From Companilactobacillus crustorum JCM 15951 (lineage in GTDB: Bacteria > Bacillota > Bacilli > Lactobacillales > Lactobacillaceae), in contig NZ_AZDB01000003.1 of NCBI RefSeq assembly GCF_001434585.1, forward strand, positions 26,809 through 90,808: 64,000 nt of DNA, written 5' to 3'. Below the pieces are notes generated by a model. The model searched no databases, had not been told where the DNA came from, and saw only the letters and a list, made by a program, of their open reading frames with translations. The translations under genes and the position numbers were made by a program. Positions 59,571 to 64,000 of this stretch are shown piece after piece (position 1 is the stretch's first letter; the number at the start of each line of letters is the position of its first letter).

Positions 59571-60365
59571 ATGATTGAGGCAGTAATTTTTGATTGGGCC
59601 GGAACCACTGTTGATTACGGTAGTTTGGCACCAGTTATTGCATTTAAAAAGGCATTTAAGAATGCCGGTATCGAATTAAGCGACGATGATATTCGCCAAG
59701 ATATGGGAATGGCCAAATGGGACCATATTGGTAGAATATTGGAACTTAATGATGTTAAACGACAATGGAAAGAAAAATATTCTGAATTACCTAATAATGA
59801 TGATCGAAAAAGGATCTATAAAGATTTTCAACAAGAACTAATTCATTATTTAAAAGAGTATACAGAGTTAAAGTCAGGCGTATTAAAGACTTTTAACTAT
59901 TTAAAGGAATATGGTATAAAAGTTGCCACAACAACCGGTTATACTGCTGAAATGATGAAAGTTGTTCAAGATAAGGCTGCTGAATTAGGCTATACTCCTG
60001 AATTGGTAGTGACTTCAGAGGATGTCAAGGGTTTAGGTCGTCCTTCTCCAGCAATGATTAAATACATTATGAAGGAATTCAATATCGATGATCCTAATAA
60101 GGTTATTAAGGTAGGAGATACTTTAGTAGATATTGAAGAAGGTCTTAATGCAGGTGTAAAAACTGTTGGAATTGCTGAAGGAAGCAGTTTGATGGGATTG
60201 TCACAAGTTGAATTTGATGAGTTAAGTAATGAAGAACAAATTTTAAGAAGAAATGAAGTAAAGAGAAAATTTGAATCAGCTAATGCTGATTTTGTCGTCA
60301 ACAGTATATTTGATTTAGTTCAAATTATTGAATATTTAAACGAAGCGATGGATAAAAAATGGTAG
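59571..60365 (+). CDS. phnX: Phosphonoacetaldehyde hydrolase (phosphonatase)
   Basis: Cleaves the C-P bond of phosphonoacetaldehyde to acetaldehyde and phosphate. 264 residues; HAD motif DWAGTTVD with nucleophile D8, and Schiff-base lysine K49 in MGMAKWDHIGR, which distinguishes phosphonatase from other HAD enzymes. Overlaps phnW by 7 bp. Confidence 0.95.
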   Translation: MIEAVIFDWAGTTVDYGSLAPVIAFKKAFKNAGIELSDDDIRQDMGMAKWDHIGRILELNDVKRQWKEKYSELPNNDDRKRIYKDFQQELIHYLKEYTELKSGVLKTFNYLKEYGIKVATTTGYTAEMMKVVQDKAAELGYTPELVVTSEDVKGLGRPSPAMIKYIMKEFNIDDPNKVIKVGDTLVDIEEGLNAGVKTVGIAEGSSLMGLSQVEFDELSNEEQILRRNEVKRKFESANADFVVNSIFDLVQIIEYLNEAMDKKW

Positions 60366-61447
60366 AAAAATACTTACTTTTAACCCCAGGACCATTAACC
60401 ACAAGTGAAAAAGTTAAACAAGCAATGGATTTTGATTATTGTACTTGGGATGACGACTATAAAAAGATCACTCAATCTTTTAGACATTCTTTATTAGAAG
60501 TGGCTCAAGTTAATGAAGATGAGTATACTGCAGTTCCCATTCAAGGAAGCGGTACTTATGGGGTTGAATCGGTCATTAGTTCTACAATTTCAAATAAAGA
60601 TAAATTGTTAATTGGAATCAATGGTGCATATGGAAAACGTATCAGTGAAATGGCGGATATTTATGGCCTTGATCACGTGGACCTAGTTGTTGATGAGAGG
60701 GAACCAATTACTTTGGAGTTGGTGACTGAGTATCTTAACAAATATCTAGATATCACACATTTTGCAATGATTCATTGTGAAACTACCACAGGAATTTTGA
60801 ATCCAATTGAGGATATTATTCCTTATGTTAGTGATAAAGGTATTGTAACAATTGTCGATGCAATGAGTAGTTTTGGCGGCGTGCCAATCAATGTAAAAGA
60901 AGAAAAAATTGATTATTTAATCAGTAGCTCAAACAAATGTATCCAGGGTGTACCAGGTTTTTCATTTGTAATTGCCAGAAAGAAACTTTTAGAGTCGACT
61001 GAAGGAATTTCTAGAACATTGTCTTTGGATTTATATGGACAATATGCTGAGATGGAACGAAATAATGGTAAATGGAGATTTACTTCACCAACTCACGTTG
61101 TCCATGCCTTTTACGAGGCTTTAGAAGAGCTAAAGGCGGAAGGTGGAGTTACTGCTCGTCATCAGCGTTACAGCAGTAATCAAAAACATTTGGCTTCTGG
61201 GATGGAAGAACTTGGTTTTAAAGTTTTAATTGATGAGAAGAATCAATCGCCAATTATTACTTCCTTTATTTATCCAAGCGATGATTTTGATTTTAATGAG
61301 TTCTATCAACAATTAAAATCAGATGGTTTTGTAATTTATCCTGGTAAGATTTCACAAGTGCCAACTTTTAGAATTGGTAATATTGGTGAAGTTTATGATG
61401 AGGATATTACTAAGTTATTAGTAGCAATCGACGAGATTATTAATTAA
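60359..61447 (+). CDS. phnW: 2-aminoethylphosphonate-pyruvate transaminase
   Basis: PLP enzyme converting 2-aminoethylphosphonate and pyruvate to phosphonoacetaldehyde and alanine. 362 residues; LLLTPGPLTTS opening and PLP lysine K193 in SSNKCIQGVPG. Supplies the phnX substrate. Confidence 0.95.
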   Translation: MVEKYLLLTPGPLTTSEKVKQAMDFDYCTWDDDYKKITQSFRHSLLEVAQVNEDEYTAVPIQGSGTYGVESVISSTISNKDKLLIGINGAYGKRISEMADIYGLDHVDLVVDEREPITLELVTEYLNKYLDITHFAMIHCETTTGILNPIEDIIPYVSDKGIVTIVDAMSSFGGVPINVKEEKIDYLISSSNKCIQGVPGFSFVIARKKLLESTEGISRTLSLDLYGQYAEMERNNGKWRFTSPTHVVHAFYEALEELKAEGGVTARHQRYSSNQKHLASGMEELGFKVLIDEKNQSPIITSFIYPSDDFDFNEFYQQLKSDGFVIYPGKISQVPTFRIGNIGEVYDEDITKLLVAIDEIIN

Positions 61448-61464
61448 GATATTTCTAGTCATAG

Positions 61465-61509
61465 AAAAAGACTTTGTTAACCGAATTTATGGTTAGCAAA
61501 GTCTTTTTT
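61465..61509. terminator. phn operon terminator
   Basis: AAAAAGACTTTG (61465-61476) pairs with CAAAGTCTTTTT (61497-61508), with TAACC/GGTTA inside. Works in both directions, also serving the PAP2 gene. Confidence 0.9.
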
Positions 61510-62167
61510 AATAATTATTCAATTTTAAAAGTTTGACAAGAGAATCATAGTATCTGAAATATAATAATTTACTACACTGCCACCAAGCACCGGCAAGAAG
61601 TGCGCTACCGATTACATCACTTGGAAAATGTCCTCGAAGATAAACCCGAGAAATAGCTACAATAATTACCCAGATAATTAGGATTCCGTTGATAATCCAT
61701 CTAGTTGATTGCTTCTTGAGAGATGGCAAAATTAAAAAGATTATTGTCATAATAACTAGCATTGTTCCAAAAACATGTCCGCTAGGAAAACTAAAACCGG
61801 AAGCAGGAATGATTTTGTCTAAAGGGCGTTGACGTTTGACTGTTATTTTAATTAGATAAGAAATGATATTTCCACCGATTAAAATATATCCAGTCCATAA
61901 ACTAGCATCTCTTTGCTTGAATTTGAAGAACAGAATCATCATTAAAACTAAGTAAAACGTATCCATTACGGGACTTCCCAAAAAGGTTATTATAGAGAAT
62001 ATCTTAGTATTAAATGGTGAGACGGCGGTTCCGAGAATATTTTGAATCGAATGATCGATACTAAAAATTACAGAATTGTTTGTAATGATTAGTATTTCAA
62101 GTAGGAAAAACGCTACTAAATAAAATATGGCAAGGCCTTTCCTATGGTTGTTTTCTTTAAATAGCAA
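61508..62167 (-). CDS. PAP2-family phosphatase
   Basis: Membrane lipid phosphatase of 219 residues. The three motifs are complete: K107-x6-R114-P115, PSGH 128-131, and S173-R174-x5-H180-x3-D184. Likely dephosphorylates undecaprenyl-pyrophosphate, phosphatidate or similar. TTG start 62167 with AAGGAG 7 nt upstream; a 9-bp inverted repeat sits just before it (62184-62208). Confidence 0.92.
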   Translation of the reverse strand: MLFKENNHRKGLAIFYLVAFFLLEILIITNNSVIFSIDHSIQNILGTAVSPFNTKIFSIITFLGSPVMDTFYLVLMMILFFKFKQRDASLWTGYILIGGNIISYLIKITVKRQRPLDKIIPASGFSFPSGHVFGTMLVIMTIIFLILPSLKKQSTRWIINGILIIWVIIVAISRVYLRGHFPSDVIGSALLAGAWWQCSKLLYFRYYDSLVKLLKLNNY

Positions 62168-62316
62168 GATTAAACTCCTTTAAAAATGACAATAATTCTT
62201 TGTCATTTCGTTTAAGCTTTGATTGTAATATTATTTTCATAATATTTACAGCCATTTACATAAATTTTTAAAAGATATTTAATTATACTAAATAATATAC
62301 CTTGATCATTTATTAA

Positions 62317-62325
62317 TGATATAAT
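62317..62325 (+). promoter_or_regulatory. Extended -10 promoter of the small membrane gene
   Basis: TGATATAAT: an extended -10 without a good -35, 27 bp before the ATG. Confidence 0.5.
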
Positions 62326-62351
62326 CTATTTTACAAAAAAGGAGGCTTGAA

Positions 62352-62597
62352 ATGCTTACATTAATGGCAGCCAGCTCTAGCAGCTCGGCTCCACTCTTAA
62401 TTGCTATTGGAGTAGCAATTCTTGTAATTATTTGGCTTTTTATTAAAACAGGAATTGCCTTGCTGCATCATCCGATAATTGGAATCATTTTAATTTTATT
62501 GGGAGTTCTAGGCCTTTGGAATTATCTGATTATTGGAATTGGGGTAATTGTCGGTGGAATAGTTTTCTTGGTTATATCACAATTTTTCAATAATTAA
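62352..62597 (+). CDS. Small membrane protein of unknown function
   Basis: 81 residues after AAAGGAGG. A serine-rich start (about 8-13) is followed by two or three hydrophobic helices (about 15-33, 40-55 and 57-77). I do not recognise it. It has its own promoter and terminator, so it is a single-gene unit. Confidence 0.75.
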   Translation: MLTLMAASSSSSAPLLIAIGVAILVIIWLFIKTGIALLHHPIIGIILILLGVLGLWNYLIIGIGVIVGGIVFLVISQFFNN

Positions 62598-62604
62598 TGA
62601 AAAT

Positions 62605-62632
62605 AAAACAAGGAGCAATCCTTGTTTTTTTT
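62605..62632 (+). terminator. Terminator of the small membrane gene
   Basis: AAAACAAGGA and TCCTTGTTTT around loop GCAA, then T residues. Confidence 0.9.
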
Positions 62633-62684
62633 AATGCAATTAGCTAATAAGATGAATTATTTGATTTTTCTTTATAAATATCCG

Positions 62685-62699
62685 ATGATAACGTTTGCA
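62685..62699 (+). promoter_or_regulatory. cre-like site before pox
   Basis: Matches the CcpA consensus WTGNAANCGNWNNCW with one mismatch, 46 bp before the pox start. Confidence 0.5.
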
Positions 62700-62744
62700 A
62701 GCAGTTAACGTAATTGCTAATTTTTTCAGAGAGAAAGTGTAATT

Positions 62745-64000
62745 ATGACAAAAATGATAGCTGGACAAGCTTTGATAAAAGTTCTAGAAGATTGGGATGT
62801 TGATCATGTCTATGGTGTTCCTGGTGGGTCTATTAATCATACGGTCGAAGGACTTTATTTAGAAAAGGACAAGGTTAAATATATTCAAGTTCGTCATGAA
62901 GAAGTGGGAGCTATTGCTGCTTCAGCTGATGCTAAGTTTACTGGAAAAATTGGGGTTGCTTTTGGATCAGCTGGTCCTGGTGCTACACATTTATTTAATG
63001 GATTGTATGATGCCAAGATGGATCATGTTCCGGTGTTAGCCTAAGTGGGACAAGTACCTCAAGAGAATATGAATACTAACTATTTCCAAGAAATGGATGA
63101 AGGTCCCATGTTTGAAGATGTAGCAGTTTATAATCGAACTGTTACAACAGCTGAACAAATTCCTTATGTTATTAATCAGGCTATTCGTGAAGCATATAGA
63201 CAAAACGGTGTGGCCGTAGTTATTTTGCCAGAAAATTTGACTTCAACTGAAATAGATTACGTTCCTACTAAAACACCTAAAGTAGTAAAGAACAATTATT
63301 CGCAAAACATTAATCCTGACGATATTGAAAATAGTTTGGAAATGTTAAAGAATGCTAAGCATCCTTTGGTCTATGCTGGCCGTGGTTTGTTAGGCGCTAA
63401 GGACGTTTTGACTAAATTCTCTGAGCAATTCAATATTCCAGTTATGACTACAGTGCCTGCAACTGGGGTTATTAGTACGGATCATCCTAATTTTATTGGT
63501 ACTTTTGGACGTTTAGGTACTAAGTCTGGCTTTGAAGCTCTGCAACATACTGATTTAATTTTGTTTATTGGTTCAGAATTTCCTTTCGCTAGATTTTGGC
63601 CTGAAGGTGTCAAAATTATTGATGTGAATAATAATCCTTATGATATTGGTAAAACAATTGATGTTGATTATGCTGTGATTGCTGATGCTAAGAGTTACCT
63701 ACAAGCTTTGGTTGATACAGACGAGACCTTGCCAAATGAAACTTGGCTCAAGGCTAATCAAGAGAACAAAGCTAATTGGGATAAATGGTTGGATAAACTT
63801 TCCAAGGACGATAGTAATGGTTTGAATCCAGAAACAATAACAAGCAAAATCGCAGAAATGGCTGGTCCGAACGACACTTATGGAGTTGATACTGGAAATG
63901 TTTCTGAATTTGGTGTTCGTGGATTGCCAATGAATCATAATCAACGTTTTGCTATATCAGGATTGTTTGCCACAATGGGATTTGGTTTACCTGCAGGTTT
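62745..64000 (+). pseudogene. pox: Pyruvate oxidase, interrupted by an in-frame stop; 3' end beyond the window
   Basis: ThDP- and FAD-dependent enzyme making acetyl phosphate, CO2 and hydrogen peroxide. The frame runs 99 codons (DHVYGVPGGSINH, activating Glu in RHEE at 52-53, GSAGPGATHLFNGLYDA), meets TAA at 63042-63044, then continues unbroken in the same frame with pox-type sequence (NTNYFQEMDEGPMFEDVAVYN, GVAVVILPENL, SGLFATMGFGLPAG) to the window end. Relatives have Leu at this place (VPVLALVGQ), so one T-to-A change in TTA explains it. Either a recent inactivation or a sequencing error. Confidence 0.88.

Noticed and set aside
62745-64000. Stop-codon recoding or frameshift in pox
   Set aside because: No frame change is needed, since the same frame continues after the TAA, and no recoding signal is visible; one substitution is the simplest explanation.

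Overview
The window is AT-rich chromosomal DNA from a Firmicute of the Lactobacillaceae. Evidence: the order rpoB-rpoC, str operon, then one long S10-spc-alpha run ending in rplQ-ecfA1-ecfA2-ecfT-truA-rplM-rpsI; strong GGAGG ribosome binding sites with many TTG and GTG starts; a short 80-residue L24; an L17-downstream RNA element; a WxL surface protein; cre sites; and a pox-type pyruvate oxidase. A Companilactobacillus-like species is my best guess, at low confidence. I saw no rRNA, tRNA, CRISPR array, prophage or insertion sequence.

Layout. 1-10.4 kb: clpC, then rpoB and rpoC behind a promoter followed by a terminator-like hairpin. 10.4-11.9 kb: an esterase and, convergent to it, a ComC-type prepilin peptidase. 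11.9-15.2 kb: rpsL-rpsG-fusA. 15.3-16.5 kb: a reversed CPBP membrane protease. 16.5-30.6 kb: the S10/spc/alpha ribosomal operon with a structured leader, an internal infA promoter and a structured 3' element after rplQ. 30.6-34.9 kb: the ECF transporter energising module, truA, and rplM-rpsI behind an L13-type leader. 34.9-45 kb: accessory single genes, including a GNAT, an SdpI-like protein, a lectin/WxL surface protein, a YdcF protein, a Cof phosphatase, a macrodomain protein, an SDR, and a MarR-ABC exporter operon with two palindromic operators. 45-45.6 kb: a zinc-free S14 paralogue plus a 34-residue protein behind a Zur-like box. 45.6-50.1 kb: a carrier, fumarase and soluble fumarate reductase under a cre site, probably a fumarate-respiration-like electron sink. 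50.1-55.9 kb: a HAD phosphatase with a DeoR regulator, then a PTS EIIBC with an esterase divergent from an AraC regulator, then an aldo/keto reductase. 56.1-61.5 kb: a complete 2-aminoethylphosphonate uptake and breakdown operon (phnD, phnC, two permeases, phnX, phnW). 61.5-64 kb: a PAP2 phosphatase, a small membrane protein, and a pyruvate oxidase gene interrupted by one in-frame stop.

Most notable: (1) a self-contained transcription unit of about 125 nt encoding only an 11-residue peptide, at 38.5-38.7 kb; (2) two oppositely oriented copies of a hairpin repeat whose loop is flipped relative to its flanks; (3) the Zur-box/S14/34-residue protein unit; (4) the PTS-esterase-AraC locus with a near-perfect 26-bp dyad; (5) the rpoB leader terminator; (6) the nonsense codon in pox; (7) an aminoethylphosphonate catabolic operon, unusual for this family. 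Everything is read by eye; no database search was run.
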